A DNA stretch of 64,000 nt from Bacillus sp. ISL-51 (GTDB taxonomy: Bacteria; Bacillota; Bacilli; Bacillales; Bacillaceae): the NCBI RefSeq assembly GCF_018613535.1, contig NZ_JAGGQB010000006.1:490880-554879 (forward strand), in the 5' to 3' direction. Every line of letters begins with the position of its first letter. The stretch's first letter is position 1. The notes beneath the pieces were generated by a model. That model was not told where the DNA came from. It saw only the letters and a program-made list of their open reading frames with translations, and made no database searches. Shown here in pieces: positions 42,175 through 53,036 of this stretch. The position numbers and the translations under genes were made by a program.

Positions 42175-43074
42175 TCAGCCGTTTGACCCTGATTGGCTGC
42201 CGCCTGTAAATACAGACACAATCGCATTCCAAATGGTAGCGAAGAAATCTATGACTTTCTGAATAAAGCTTTTACCTTCATCCGATTGAATGAACTTTGT
42301 AATTTTATCCTTTGCCTTATCGAGCTGATCACCGACTTGGCCCCAGTCAATCTTGGCATTTTTCATTTTATTAAACAATGAAACAAGCTGGTTTTTTTGA
42401 GCGTCGGTCAATGTGATGTTCAGGTTCGAAGCCGCGTCATCGACTTTCTTCTCAATACCGGCTTTCGTATCCGGCACACCGTTTTTCGCAAAATCCTCTT
42501 TAATGTTTGCGATAAGCGCTGAGGCGTTTTTATCCCCGATTTTATCTCCGAGATCTGAAGTCGTCACAAGCTCCTGGTTTGCAACCTGTTTAACATCTTC
42601 AGAAATAGCCTTGTCAGATGAAACCTCATATGCCTTAATGATGCCCGTTAACGCTGCGGTTCCTGACACTTCAAACGGAGCCGTCACATATACTTTCGCA
42701 TCTTTTACCCCCGCTGTCATCAGGGCGTTTAAGTACATTTCATCCGTAATGGAATCAATATTATGTGTCTTAACATCAAGACCCGAGCCTTTCTTTGCCA
42801 CCGTGATGGATGATGAAGAAATCGCTCTTGTGCCGATTTGCGCCTTAGATATATATTTTCCTAGATATTCATGTTCTTCTTTATTTGTGACGGTTACTTT
42901 CGTCGCGTTATCTGGCACATTTAATTCGTCAAGCACCTTTTGACGGTCTGTGCTTGATAGGTCTGCCCCAAGCGTGACGATGACATCTCCGACAGCGGCA
43001 TCGGCAAGGCTGATTTTCGGTATTGTAAACAATACGACGGCCGCCGCCAGCATTCCAATCCACATTTTTTTCAA
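42175..43074 (-). CDS. ypuA: Secreted protein YpuA (DUF1002)
   Basis: 299 residues with a signal peptide (KKMWIGMLAAAVVLFTIPKISLADA) and a DUF1002 body rich in conserved acidic and Asn-Val patches (GDVIVTLGADLSSTDRQKVL, DITLTDAQKN-like end). Secreted or cell-wall associated; function unknown. Start TTG 43074 lies 8 nt after AGGAGG. The C-terminal tail (FTGGSQSGSNG) is Gly/Ser rich and is longer than I recall in strain 168. An ECF promoter lies upstream. Confidence 0.88.
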   Translation of the reverse strand: MKKMWIGMLAAAVVLFTIPKISLADAAVGDVIVTLGADLSSTDRQKVLDELNVPDNATKVTVTNKEEHEYLGKYISKAQIGTRAISSSSITVAKKGSGLDVKTHNIDSITDEMYLNALMTAGVKDAKVYVTAPFEVSGTAALTGIIKAYEVSSDKAISEDVKQVANQELVTTSDLGDKIGDKNASALIANIKEDFAKNGVPDTKAGIEKKVDDAASNLNITLTDAQKNQLVSLFNKMKNAKIDWGQVGDQLDKAKDKITKFIQSDEGKSFIQKVIDFFATIWNAIVSVFTGGSQSGSNG

Positions 43075-43153
43075 AGCGGTTAACCTCCTTCTTTTCACAA
43101 ACGCCGTCTTAAGGCGGTTCGTGAGGGACTGCATAAGACAGTTCCGATACATA

Positions 43154-43180
43154 GACGGCTGTGAAGCTGTTCTGGTTTCA
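43154..43180 (-). promoter_or_regulatory. ECF sigma-type promoter of ypuA
   Basis: Minus strand TGAAAC (43175-43180), 17-nt spacer, CGTC (43154-43157): full consensus for sigma-M/-W/-X. It fits known sigma-M control of ypuA and cell-envelope stress. Confidence 0.85.
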
Positions 43181-43297
43181 TTTTCTTTCTTTGAAGCGGG
43201 GAGATTCGTTTTCCGGCTGAAGGTGTGGTATAATAGCCGCGAAAAGAAGAGCAAACGCTTCTTCCTTCAAGAGAATATCAAAAAGAAGGCCGGCTTA

Positions 43298-43314
43298 CAA
43301 TTGAAATTCAATTG
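43298..43314. repeat. Near-perfect palindrome before ppiB
   Basis: CAATTGAAATTCAATTG, a dyad of arms CAATTGAA/TTCAATTG overlapping at the centre. 35 nt before ppiB; function unknown. Confidence 0.4.
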
Positions 43315-43348
43315 CGGGAGGCTTTGACAAAACAATAAGGAAGTAGGA

Positions 43349-43786
43349 ATGAGAATGAAAACTGGTTACATAGTAATGGAAAACGGCAGCAGAATTGAAT
43401 TTGAACTTTATCCGAATGAAGCGCCAAACACGGTTGCCAACTTTGAAGAGCTGGCAAACACGGGATTTTATGACGGCGTGATTTTCCACCGCGTCATTCC
43501 GGGCTTTGTAAGCCAAGGCGGAGACCCGACCGGGACAGGCATGGGAGGAAGCGGAAAAACAATCAAATGTGAAACGGAAGGCAACCCGCACAAGCACGAA
43601 GCCGGTTCTTTATCAATGGCGCACGCCGGTAAAGACACAGGCTCAAGCCAATTCTTTATCGTGCATGAGCCGCAGCCGCATTTAAACGGTGTTCACACTG
43701 TTTTCGGAAAAGTAACAAGCGGATTAGAGCATGCGAAAAACATGTCTAACGGCGATAAAATGAAAGAAGTCCGTGTAGAAGGTTAA
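43349..43786 (+). CDS. ppiB: Peptidyl-prolyl cis-trans isomerase PpiB (cyclophilin)
   Basis: Cytosolic prolyl isomerase that speeds protein folding. 145 residues of the cyclophilin fold: catalytic Arg in [13 protein letters not shown], then [17 protein letters not shown] and [14 protein letters not shown] 43349 is given; ATG 43355 gives the N-terminus seen in B. subtilis (MKTGY) and is equally possible with AAGGAAGTAGGA upstream. Single gene with its own terminator. Confidence 0.95.
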   Translation: MRMKTGYIVMENGSRIEFELYPNEAPNTVANFEELANTGFYDGVIFHRVIPGFVSQGGDPTGTGMGGSGKTIKCETEGNPHKHEAGSLSMAHAGKDTGSSQFFIVHEPQPHLNGVHTVFGKVTSGLEHAKNMSNGDKMKEVRVEG

Positions 43787-43793
43787 TGAGAGA

Positions 43794-43825
43794 AAAGCCC
43801 GCCCTATAAAGGCGGGCTTTTTTTT
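43794..43825 (+). terminator. Terminator of ppiB
   Basis: AAAGCCCGCC pairs with GGCGGGCTTT around CTATAAA, then eight T. Confidence 0.92.
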
Positions 43826-43932
43826 GTACATGATAAATCTCATATGGAAAAGTGAAAATATACATATATGAACAGCCGTGATCCTTCTGGTATAGTGATA
43901 AAGACGGACAAAAAAGAAAAGAGGTAGAAACT

Positions 43933-44424
43933 TTGGTTCAATTGGCAATAGCTCTATTTGTCATCATATGTATTGCACTTATTATTTGGTTCAGAGCAAA
44001 AAAGGGAAACCGGCCTATTAGAGGCGGAGGCTTCGGCATCATCTCGCCGCTTATTATAATCGCGATTGTTTTCTCCTTCAGCATCAGCCAGCTCATGAAT
44101 ATACCGGGAAAGCCATTTCATTTTCCCGCTTATTGGGAGCTCGCCATCGCCGGCCTGTTAGGAGCGCTTTTTGGCGCCGTCATGCTGTCGCAAACCGCAT
44201 ATGAAGTTCGTGAAGACGGGTTTGTCTATTCGAAACGGAATAAAAACTTTAAATATGTCATTATATCGATCATTGCAATCCGTATCGTGTTAAGCCAATA
44301 TTTTAAAAACATTGATGCGGCTGAATTTACGGTATTAACAATGGAGCTGGCATTTGTGTACCTATGCATTTGGCGGATCGGAAGCTTTGTGAAATTCAGG
44401 AAAATCAGCAAAACCGGATTGTGA
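43933..44424 (+). CDS. CcdC-like membrane protein (DUF1453)
   Basis: 163 residues with four or five membrane helices (LAIALFVIICIALIIWF, GIISPLIIIAIVFSFSI, ELAIAGLLGALFGAVML) and the family's YEVREDGFVYSKRNK turn and end IWRIGSFVKFRKI. This is the pattern of CcdC, found in some genomes with the cytochrome c maturation genes ccdA; here it lies alone between ppiB and sipS. Starts at TTG 43933 after GAGGTAG. Function not known. Confidence 0.8.
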   Translation: MVQLAIALFVIICIALIIWFRAKKGNRPIRGGGFGIISPLIIIAIVFSFSISQLMNIPGKPFHFPAYWELAIAGLLGALFGAVMLSQTAYEVREDGFVYSKRNKNFKYVIISIIAIRIVLSQYFKNIDAAEFTVLTMELAFVYLCIWRIGSFVKFRKISKTGL

Positions 44425-44523
44425 AAAAAGAAAAAAATGGATAACTCCGCGGCGCCTTATTTGCCTTCTGTACAGGGATTCATGGTAAAATAAAAAAGAC
44501 CATGGCTAATGGGAGGAAATCAG

Positions 44524-45084
44524 TTGAAATCAGAAAAAGAAAAAACTTCTAAAAAAAGCGTCCTGCTGGATTGGGCAAAAGCCATCATCATCGCTGTCAT
44601 CCTGGCAGTGCTCATCCGCAACTTTTTATTTGCTCCTTATGTCGTTGACGGTGAATCAATGGATCCGACCCTGCATGACCGCGAGCGGATTTTTGTCAAT
44701 ATGACGGTCAAATACATAAGCGAGTTTAAACGGGGTCAAATCGTTGTCTTGAACGGGGAGAATGAGCACTACGTAAAACGCATTATCGGACTTCCGGGCG
44801 ACACGGTGCAAATGAAAAACGACCAGCTGTACATTAACGGAAAAAAAGTGTCAGAACCTTATTTGGCGGTTAATAAGAAAAAAGCGAAGCAAGAGGGCTT
44901 TGACCGATTAACGGATGACTTCGGTCCTGTGAAGGTGCCGGATGATAAGTATTTCGTGATGGGTGATAACCGCAGAGAATCTATGGACAGCCGCAACGGG
45001 CTGGGGCTTTTCACGAAAAAACAAATTGCCGGCACAGCAAAATTCGTCTTCTTCCCGTTTAACGAAATACGCCGGACGAAGTAA
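44524..45084 (+). CDS. sipS: Type I signal peptidase SipS
   Basis: Removes signal peptides of secreted proteins at the outer face of the membrane. 186 residues: one N-terminal anchor (AIIIAVILAVLIRNFLFAPY), catalytic Ser in DGESMDPTL, catalytic Lys in YVKRIIGLPGD, and the conserved GDNRRESMDSR. TTG 44524 follows GGGAGGAAAT; the in-frame ATG at 44509 overlaps that site and is rejected. One of several Sip enzymes expected in Bacillus. Confidence 0.93.
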   Translation: MKSEKEKTSKKSVLLDWAKAIIIAVILAVLIRNFLFAPYVVDGESMDPTLHDRERIFVNMTVKYISEFKRGQIVVLNGENEHYVKRIIGLPGDTVQMKNDQLYINGKKVSEPYLAVNKKKAKQEGFDRLTDDFGPVKVPDDKYFVMGDNRRESMDSRNGLGLFTKKQIAGTAKFVFFPFNEIRRTK

Positions 45085-45090
45085 CACACC

Positions 45091-45125
45091 TAGCAGTTTT
45101 CTTTATAAGAAAACTGCTTTTTTTA
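45091..45125 (+). terminator. Terminator of sipS
   Basis: AGCAGTTTTCT...AGAAAACTGCT stem, then seven T. Confidence 0.9.
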
Positions 45126-45326
45126 TAAATGTTCGTCCCCACCCTCAAAAACAGAACATAAATTCGTATATCTATAAAATAGATAGAAAGTTTTACAGAT
45201 AGATGAAACATATTCCCTTTACGGAACGTTATATGAATAACTCTTTATGGAACAACGGTTTTCTATTCATGAAAAAAGGAATATTACATAATAATGAATA
45301 GATTGATATACGCTGGAGGTTAAAAA

Positions 45327-45671
45327 ATGGGAAGAATAAAAACAAAGTTAACCATTTTAGTTGTGCTTTTGCTTTTACTGGCGGGCGGCTTCATGGTGAT
45401 TAACGATATTGAGCTGAAAGACGTGCCGACTGCAATCGGACAAACCCTGTCCCAGGAAAAAGAAGAATATACGACGAAAACATACAAAATTACGAAAATC
45501 GACGGTTCTGAATATCACGGTACGGCAGCAAACGGAACAAAAATCATTTTTAACGGTGAAAAGCTGCAGCAAGATCTTTCTGATATTAAAGAAGGAGATA
45601 AAATCAAGGCCTATTTCAGTAAATCCAACCGGATTGACGGTTTGCTGAAGGTCGTCAAAATAAATGAATAA
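45327..45671 (+). CDS. ypuD: Membrane-anchored protein YpuD
   Basis: 114 residues: N-terminal anchor (LTILVVLLLLLAGGFMVI) and an extracellular beta-rich domain resembling DUF1093/OB-fold proteins (TYKITKIDGSEYHGTAANGTK pattern, then KEGDKIKAYFSK). Position and sequence agree with my memory of B. subtilis YpuD; function unknown. GGAGG lies 8 nt before ATG 45327. The 242-nt interval upstream is AT-rich, and I see no further gene in it. Confidence 0.8.
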   Translation: MGRIKTKLTILVVLLLLLAGGFMVINDIELKDVPTAIGQTLSQEKEEYTTKTYKITKIDGSEYHGTAANGTKIIFNGEKLQQDLSDIKEGDKIKAYFSKSNRIDGLLKVVKINE

Positions 45672-45672
45672 C

Positions 45673-45712
45673 GAGCGGCGCCTCTTATGTAAAAAGGGCG
45701 CTTTTTGTTTTT
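45673..45712 (+). terminator. Terminator of ypuD
   Basis: GCGCC...GGCGC stem with a long loop, then TTTTTG and a second T run. Confidence 0.65.
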
Positions 45713-45738
45713 TTCTAAAAATTTTAAGTGTTTATTCA

Positions 45739-45767
45739 TTGCGCCTTCTGTAAAGGATCGTTATAAT
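45739..45767 (+). promoter_or_regulatory. Sigma-A promoter of the rib operon
   Basis: TTGCGC (45739-45744), 17-nt spacer, TATAAT (45762-45767), just before the FMN riboswitch. Confidence 0.85.
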
Positions 45768-45795
45768 AGCGACTAAGGACAAAAAAATATTGATT

Positions 45796-45940
45796 GTATC
45801 CTTCGGGGCTGGGTGAAAATCCCGACCGGCGGTAATAAGGCGCTATGCGCTTTACAGCCCGTGACCCGTATGCATTCGCATACGGTGGATTCAGTGAAAA
45901 GCTGAAGCCGACAGTGAAAGTCTGGATGGGAGAAGGATGA
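45796..45940 (+). promoter_or_regulatory. FMN riboswitch (RFN element)
   Basis: The leader holds the conserved RFN blocks in order: GTATCCTTCGGGG, GGGTGAAAATCCC, ACCGGCGGT, then AGCCCGTGACCC, a variable hairpin (CGTATGC/GCATACG), GGTGGATTCAGTGAAAA, GAAGCCGACAGTGAAAGTC and GGATGGGAGAAGGAT. FMN binding favours the terminator at 46003-46036 and shuts off rib. Confidence 0.95.
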
Positions 45941-45973
45941 GAGAAGCTATGCAAAAATGAACACGTTGCATAG

Positions 45974-47816
<1,843 letters not shown>

Positions 47817-47830
47817 AGAGGAAGATCGAT

Positions 47831-49027
47831 ATGTTTCATCCGATAGAAGAGGCGTTAGAAGCGCTGAAAAAAGGTGAAGTCATCATCGTTGTCGATGATG
47901 AAGACAGAGAAAACGAGGGAGATTTCGTAGCGCTTGCTGAACATGCCACGCCTGAAGTGGTGAATTTTATGGCAACACACGGGAGAGGCCTGATCTGCAC
48001 ACCGCTTTGTGAAGACATCGCAGGCCGGCTGGACCTTCATCCGATGGTGGATCATAATACCGATTCCCATCAGACCGCTTTTACGGTAAGCATTGACCAT
48101 AGGCTGACAAAAACGGGAATCAGCGCACAAGAACGTTCTTTTACCATTCAGGCGCTGCTTGATGAAGGATCTGTGTCTGCTGATTTTCAGCGGCCTGGAC
48201 ATATTTTTCCGTTAATTGCAAAAAAAGGCGGCGTCCTGAAGAGGGCAGGCCACACGGAAGCGGCGGTTGACCTTGCGGAAGCCTGCGGATCGCAAGGAGC
48301 CGGAGTCATCTGTGAAATTATGAATGAAGACGGAACGATGGCCAGAGTTCCCGAATTAGCTGAAATCGCTAAACGGCATCAGCTGAAAATGATTACGATA
48401 AAAGACTTAATAGAGTACCGCTACAACATCACAACGCTCGTCAACAGAGAAGTTGACATTACGCTTCCGACTGACTTCGGAACTTTCCGCGTTTACGGAT
48501 ACACAAACGAAGTTGATGGAAAAGAACATCTCGCCTTTGTGATGGGGGATGTGCCGTTTAATGAGGAGCCTGTTCTGGTCAGAGTGCATTCAGAATGCCT
48601 GACGGGCGACGTGTTTGCTTCCCACCGCTGTGATTGCGGACCTCAGCTGCACGCAGCACTTGCGCAAATTGCTGAAGAAGGCAGGGGTGTCTTATTGTAT
48701 TTGCGCCAGGAAGGGAGAGGTATCGGCTTAATTAACAAATTAAAAGCGTATCAATTGCAGGAACAAGGATATGACACGGTTGAAGCCAATGAAGCGCTCG
48801 GCTTTTTGCCTGATTTGCGCAATTACGGCATCGGCGCTCAAATACTCCGTGATTTAGGGGTTCAGAATATGAATCTTCTGACCAATAACCCCCGTAAAAT
48901 CGCAGGCCTTGAAGGATACGGCCTCAGCATTTCCGAGCGGGTCCCCCTTCAAATGGAAGCAAAAGAGCATAACAAACAATATTTGCAAACCAAAATGGAA
49001 AAACTCGGACACCTGCTTCATTTCTAA
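47831..49027 (+). CDS. ribA: Bifunctional DHBP synthase/GTP cyclohydrolase II RibBA
   Basis: Supplies both precursors of riboflavin. 398 residues: N-terminal 3,4-dihydroxy-2-butanone 4-phosphate synthase ([29 protein letters not shown]) and C-terminal GTP cyclohydrolase II with zinc Cys in [25 protein letters not shown] precedes ATG 47831. Third gene of the rib operon, 14 nt after ribE. Confidence 0.96.
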   Translation: MFHPIEEALEALKKGEVIIVVDDEDRENEGDFVALAEHATPEVVNFMATHGRGLICTPLCEDIAGRLDLHPMVDHNTDSHQTAFTVSIDHRLTKTGISAQERSFTIQALLDEGSVSADFQRPGHIFPLIAKKGGVLKRAGHTEAAVDLAEACGSQGAGVICEIMNEDGTMARVPELAEIAKRHQLKMITIKDLIEYRYNITTLVNREVDITLPTDFGTFRVYGYTNEVDGKEHLAFVMGDVPFNEEPVLVRVHSECLTGDVFASHRCDCGPQLHAALAQIAEEGRGVLLYLRQEGRGIGLINKLKAYQLQEQGYDTVEANEALGFLPDLRNYGIGAQILRDLGVQNMNLLTNNPRKIAGLEGYGLSISERVPLQMEAKEHNKQYLQTKMEKLGHLLHF

Positions 49028-49058
49028 AAACAAAACACACAAAAAGGATGGATATCAT

Positions 49059-49523
49059 ATGAATATTATACAAGGAAACCTAGTTGGAACAGGACTCAAA
49101 ATCGGAATCGTCGTCGGCAGATTTAATGAATTTATTACAAGCAAGCTGTTAAGCGGTGCGGAAGATACATTGCTTCGCCACGGCGTAGAGTCAGGCAATA
49201 TCGACGTTGCCTGGGTGCCGGGAGCATTTGAAATTCCGTTTGCAGCGAAAAAAATGGCGGAAACGAAAAAATACGATGCCATCATTACACTCGGCACCGT
49301 CATCAGAGGAGCGACAACGCATTACGACTATGTCTGCAACGAAGCCGCGAAAGGAATTGCGCAGGCGGGAAACACGACGGGCGTGCCGGTTATTTTCGGC
49401 ATCGTGACAACGGAAACCATTGAACAAGCCATCGAGCGCGCCGGTACGAAGGCGGGAAATAAGGGAGCGGATTGCGCAGTATCCGCCATTGAAATGGTAA
49501 ATTTAAACCGTTCATTTGAATAA
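49059..49523 (+). CDS. ribH: Lumazine synthase RibH
   Basis: Condenses the pyrimidine with DHBP to lumazine and forms an icosahedral 60-mer capsid around RibE. 154 residues: [28 protein letters not shown], and [14 protein letters not shown], where His88-region residues catalyse. AAAGGATGG precedes ATG 49059. 31 nt after ribA. Confidence 0.96.
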   Translation: MNIIQGNLVGTGLKIGIVVGRFNEFITSKLLSGAEDTLLRHGVESGNIDVAWVPGAFEIPFAAKKMAETKKYDAIITLGTVIRGATTHYDYVCNEAAKGIAQAGNTTGVPVIFGIVTTETIEQAIERAGTKAGNKGADCAVSAIEMVNLNRSFE

Positions 49524-49559
49524 TTTGTTGAAAAGAGTTTAAAACCGCGGCGAAAATGA

Positions 49560-50013
<454 letters not shown>

Positions 50014-50039
50014 GGAAGGCAAAAGCGCCTTCCTGTGGC

Positions 50040-50078
50040 AAAGCCCGAAACGGCAATCCTGTTTCGGGCTTTGGTTTT
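50040..50078 (+). terminator. Terminator of the rib operon
   Basis: AAAGCCCGAAAC pairs with GTTTCGGGCTTT around GGCAATCCT, then GGTTTTG. A further small stem (GGAAGGC/GCCTTCC) lies just upstream. Confidence 0.85.
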
Positions 50079-50100
50079 GTATACGAAAAGAGGCTTGCGG

Positions 50101-50625
50101 TCAGCCTCTGTTTTTTTTTCTTCTCTCGATTTGCCGCTTGCGTTCCATGATGACATCCGTCCTGTCCCGCAGACGATGCTTATTGATAAGAAAGGTATCA
50201 GTTAATATGCTGTTTTGCCCCCACGTATATCCTTTCCGGCGGCATTCTGCGAGACATGCCTCCTTCAGGCTTTCGTCGATAATCGGCAGCATGACGCTTT
50301 TGTACGGTGAGCCTGCTTTTATATCGTCTGACAGCGATTCAATCAGCTCAATCAGCCGCGGATAACTCAGTCCGAGAGAACAGACAGCCTGTTCTTCAGA
50401 CCGCAGAATACGTAGACTGTTGGCTATCAGCCGTTTGGCGCCGGCTTCATTTTGCCTCCGCTGATGGTATAAAGCGACGGCAAGCTGAATCAGCCCGACC
50501 CAATAGATGTTCCGCTCCTTAGGCGGACGTTCTTTCCAATATTCCTCTAACAGTTCATGACATTCAAAATAATCTCTTGTTGCGTGAAATTCGGCTAAAA
50601 AGCCGATATAAGCTTTTGGATACAA
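50101..50625 (-). CDS. ypuF: DUF309 protein YpuF
   Basis: 174 residues, all-helical. The DUF309 signature is clear: FHATRDYFECHELLEEYWK, then YWVGLIQLAVALYHQRRQNEAGAKR. The basic tail (KRQIERRKKNRG) is variable. Function unknown. AGGAGG precedes ATG 50625. Convergent with ribT; located between rib and scpAB as in B. subtilis. Confidence 0.9.
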   Translation of the reverse strand: MYPKAYIGFLAEFHATRDYFECHELLEEYWKERPPKERNIYWVGLIQLAVALYHQRRQNEAGAKRLIANSLRILRSEEQAVCSLGLSYPRLIELIESLSDDIKAGSPYKSVMLPIIDESLKEACLAECRRKGYTWGQNSILTDTFLINKHRLRDRTDVIMERKRQIERRKKNRG

Positions 50626-50713
50626 GCCGCTTCCTCCTTTTATGCTAAGCCTAGTGTAACACAGCGCTAATAAAAGGAAAAAAAGAGCGGCTTGATTTCT
50701 GCTTCCTGCCGGA

Positions 50714-50803
50714 CTAGCAGATGTAAGACGCTCCTACGACAACGAGCAAAATGAACAGAACGACAATTAATGCAAATCCTCCGCCGAAACAGGTTCCACC
50801 CAT
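50714..50803 (-). CDS. YjcZ-family 29-residue membrane peptide
   Basis: MGGTCFGGGF followed by one membrane helix (ALIVVLFILLVVVGASYIC). The Gly/Cys-rich start and hydrophobic end are typical of YjcZ-type sporulation peptides found in many copies in Bacillus. AGGGAGG lies 10 nt before ATG 50803; a TTG two codons upstream is possible. A near-perfect sigma-K promoter stands just upstream, so late mother-cell expression is likely. Role unknown. Confidence 0.75.
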   Translation of the reverse strand: MGGTCFGGGFALIVVLFILLVVVGASYIC

Positions 50804-50840
50804 GTACAATCAGCCTCCCTTTGTTTCATGTTTACACGAG

Positions 50841-50868
50841 TATCATATGTGTATCCGCCTTTTAAGGT
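50841..50868 (-). promoter_or_regulatory. Sigma-K-type promoter of the YjcZ-like gene
   Basis: Minus strand AC (50867-50868), 17-nt spacer, CATATGATA (50841-50849), which is an exact AC-N17-CATAnnnTA. A hairpin (GATACCCGCC/GGCGGATAC) overlaps the upstream part. Confidence 0.7.
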
Positions 50869-51010
50869 ATAGGCGGGTATCTTCTTTTTCAGTATTTTCT
50901 AAATAACAGAGCGCATTTATAAAAGTATTGGACGAGAGCATTTTGGTGGATTATACTAAAGGATAGCCAGTTTTTCCGGCAATGAGAGTGATATTGAAAA
51001 TGGTGAGATA

Positions 51011-51766
51011 ATGGTAGAATATCAAGTGAAAATAGATACGTTTGAAGGCCCATTGGACCTGCTGCTTCATTTAATTAACCGTCTGGAAATCGACATATAC
51101 GACATACCCGTGGCAACCATTACAGAACAATATTTATTATATGTACATACAATGCAAGTGCTTGAGCTTGACGTAGCCAGCGAATATTTAGTCATGGCGG
51201 CGACCCTGCTCAGCATTAAAAGCAGAATGCTGCTTCCGAAACAAGAGGAAGAGCTTTTTGAAGATGAAATGCTTGAAGAAGAAGACCCTCGCGATGAGCT
51301 GATTGAAAAGCTGATTGAGTATAGAAAATATAAAAGCGCTGCGAAGGATTTAAAAGAGCGGGAAGAGGAAAGACAAAAATCTTTTACCAAGCCGCCGAGT
51401 GATTTAAGTGAGTATGCGAAAGAAATAAAACAGACGGAGCAGAAACTGTCAGTTACCGTCTATGATATGATCGGCGCGTTTCAAAAGGTGCTGCAGCGGA
51501 AAAAAATTACGCGGCCGAAAGAAACGACCATTGCAAGACAGGAAATTCCGATTGAAGAGAGAATGAACGAAATCGTAAAAAGCCTTAAGACGGCGGGAAA
51601 AAGAATGAACTTTATGGAGCTTTTTCCGTATGAGCAAAAAGACCATCTAGTCGTGACTTTTTTAGCTGTTCTTGAGCTGATGAAAAATCAGCTGATCCTG
51701 ATTGAGCAGGAAGAAAACTTTTCAGATATATACATTACGGGGAGTGAATCCATTCATGGCGCTTGA
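51011..51766 (+). CDS. scpA: Segregation and condensation protein A
   Basis: Kleisin subunit of the SMC-ScpAB complex that compacts and segregates chromosomes. 251 residues: N-terminal [22 protein letters not shown] helix domain that binds the SMC neck, an acidic linker ([19 protein letters not shown]), and a C-terminal winged helix ([20 protein letters not shown] pattern). ATG 51011 follows GGTGAG. Overlaps scpB by 11 nt. Confidence 0.96.
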   Translation: MVEYQVKIDTFEGPLDLLLHLINRLEIDIYDIPVATITEQYLLYVHTMQVLELDVASEYLVMAATLLSIKSRMLLPKQEEELFEDEMLEEEDPRDELIEKLIEYRKYKSAAKDLKEREEERQKSFTKPPSDLSEYAKEIKQTEQKLSVTVYDMIGAFQKVLQRKKITRPKETTIARQEIPIEERMNEIVKSLKTAGKRMNFMELFPYEQKDHLVVTFLAVLELMKNQLILIEQEENFSDIYITGSESIHGA

Positions 51767-52349
51767 TATCGTGAATTGGAAGGCAATTGTGGAGGCCCTG
51801 CTGTATGCGGCGGGTGATGAAGGGCTGACCAAAAAGCAATTAGTAACGGTGCTTGAAATAGAAGAGGCGGAACTGGCCGGAATAATGGAAGAAGTCGCCG
51901 CCCAGTACCGGGAAGAAAACAGAGGCATCGAGCTTACCGAGTATGCGGATACGTATATGCTTTCAACAAAAAAAGAGTTCGTTCCGTATTTGAAAAAATT
52001 AATTGAAGTGCCGTCAAAAGGGTTATCGCAGGCTTCGTTAGAAGTTCTGGCGATTGTTTCTTACAGACAGCCGATCACACGGGCGGAAATTGAAGATATC
52101 CGGGGAGTGAAATCAGAACGGATTTTGCACAGCCTCGTGTCAAAAGCGCTGCTGTGTGAGGTCGGGCGCGCCGACGGCCCCGGCCGGGCGATTTTATACG
52201 GCACGACACCGGTGTTTCTTGAGCAATTCGGCTTGAAAACATTGGACGAACTGCCGCCATTGCCTGAGCATGGGGAGGAAGACGTTCTTCAAGAGGAAGC
52301 CGATTTATTTTTTGAAAACTTTAACCAAACTTTTGAGGATATAAAATAA
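51756..52349 (+). CDS. scpB: Segregation and condensation protein B
   Basis: Dimeric winged-helix partner of ScpA in the SMC complex. 197 residues with two winged helices: [25 protein letters not shown] and [36 protein letters not shown] 51756 lies inside scpA with GGGGAGTG 9 nt upstream. The acidic C-terminal tail is typical. Confidence 0.95.
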   Translation: MALDIVNWKAIVEALLYAAGDEGLTKKQLVTVLEIEEAELAGIMEEVAAQYREENRGIELTEYADTYMLSTKKEFVPYLKKLIEVPSKGLSQASLEVLAIVSYRQPITRAEIEDIRGVKSERILHSLVSKALLCEVGRADGPGRAILYGTTPVFLEQFGLKTLDELPPLPEHGEEDVLQEEADLFFENFNQTFEDIK

Positions 52350-52389
52350 TAGCAGTTTTTCATCATACGATAGTAGGGAAAGGCCATTG

Positions 52390-52923
52390 ATGAATGACGC
52401 AAGATGCAAAGTACAGGAGAGGAAGGAAACGGACAGAATGGGAAATTCGATTGTGAGGGCCCATACAGAAGAAACAGGAGAATTTTTAGCCAAGGTTGTC
52501 ACGATGGTCAGCAGATATTTAAACCATACAACATTACCGGATATGCAGGCTTCGGGAGGGGCGGATGAAGCGTATTGTCAGGACGTGCTCAGTGTTTTGA
52601 GAAGAATGACCGTCTTTTGCGAAGGTGCTCAGGAGGCCTGCCGCCGGCTCTTAATCCAGGAGCCGTTTCATGAGGCAAGTGCGGAAAAAATGCTGTATAA
52701 AGTATATCATCAGTGCGTAGAAGAATTTTTTATGCCGAAAAAAGACACGTGGTATGAAAACAGCCGTGCGGCTTATACAGATCAAAGCGCGATTCAATTT
52801 TATCAGCGTGTGCCGGACTCGCTGCGAGGCTTGCTCCTGGCGCTCAGCCGGGATTTTCTGCACATGCGGGAAGAGCTGGCGCAATACGAAGCCTCAGGTT
52901 CAAACATCGCTACTGTCAGATAA
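52390..52923 (+). CDS. ypuI: Conserved protein YpuI
   Basis: About 177 residues, mostly helical; no known domain. Recognisable stretches: HTEETGEFLAKVVTMVSRYLN and EAYCQDVLSVLRRMTVFCEGAQEACRRL. The start is either ATG 52390 (GGGAAAGG 6 nt upstream) or ATG 52438 (MGNSIVR, GGAAGGAAAC upstream). Place between scpB and dacB matches B. subtilis ypuI. Function unknown. Confidence 0.85.
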   Translation: MNDARCKVQERKETDRMGNSIVRAHTEETGEFLAKVVTMVSRYLNHTTLPDMQASGGADEAYCQDVLSVLRRMTVFCEGAQEACRRLLIQEPFHEASAEKMLYKVYHQCVEEFFMPKKDTWYENSRAAYTDQSAIQFYQRVPDSLRGLLLALSRDFLHMREELAQYEASGSNIATVR

Positions 52924-52953
52924 AAACTCTCCCCATCCGGGAGAGTTTTTTTA
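52923..52953 (+). terminator. Terminator of ypuI
   Basis: AAAACTCTCCC pairs with GGGAGAGTTTT around CATCC, then TTT. Confidence 0.85.
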
Positions 52954-52977
52954 TGCTGAACGGAACGTAAATGTTAA

Positions 52978-53005
52978 TCATAAGTCATGGACATGCGCAT
53001 AAACT
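52978..53005 (+). promoter_or_regulatory. Sigma-E promoter of dacB-spmA-spmB
   Basis: TCATAAG (52978-52984), 13-nt spacer, CATAAACT (52998-53005), close to the sigma-E consensus; dacB is a known sigma-E gene. Confidence 0.7.
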
Positions 53006-53036
53006 TGTACAAACCACAACAAGGACGTGAGCATTC

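Noticed and set aside
45203..45232. ECF-like TGAAAC-N17-CGTT upstream of ypuD
   Set aside because: The -10 reads CGTT rather than CGTC or CGAC, and the region is AT-rich enough for a chance match.
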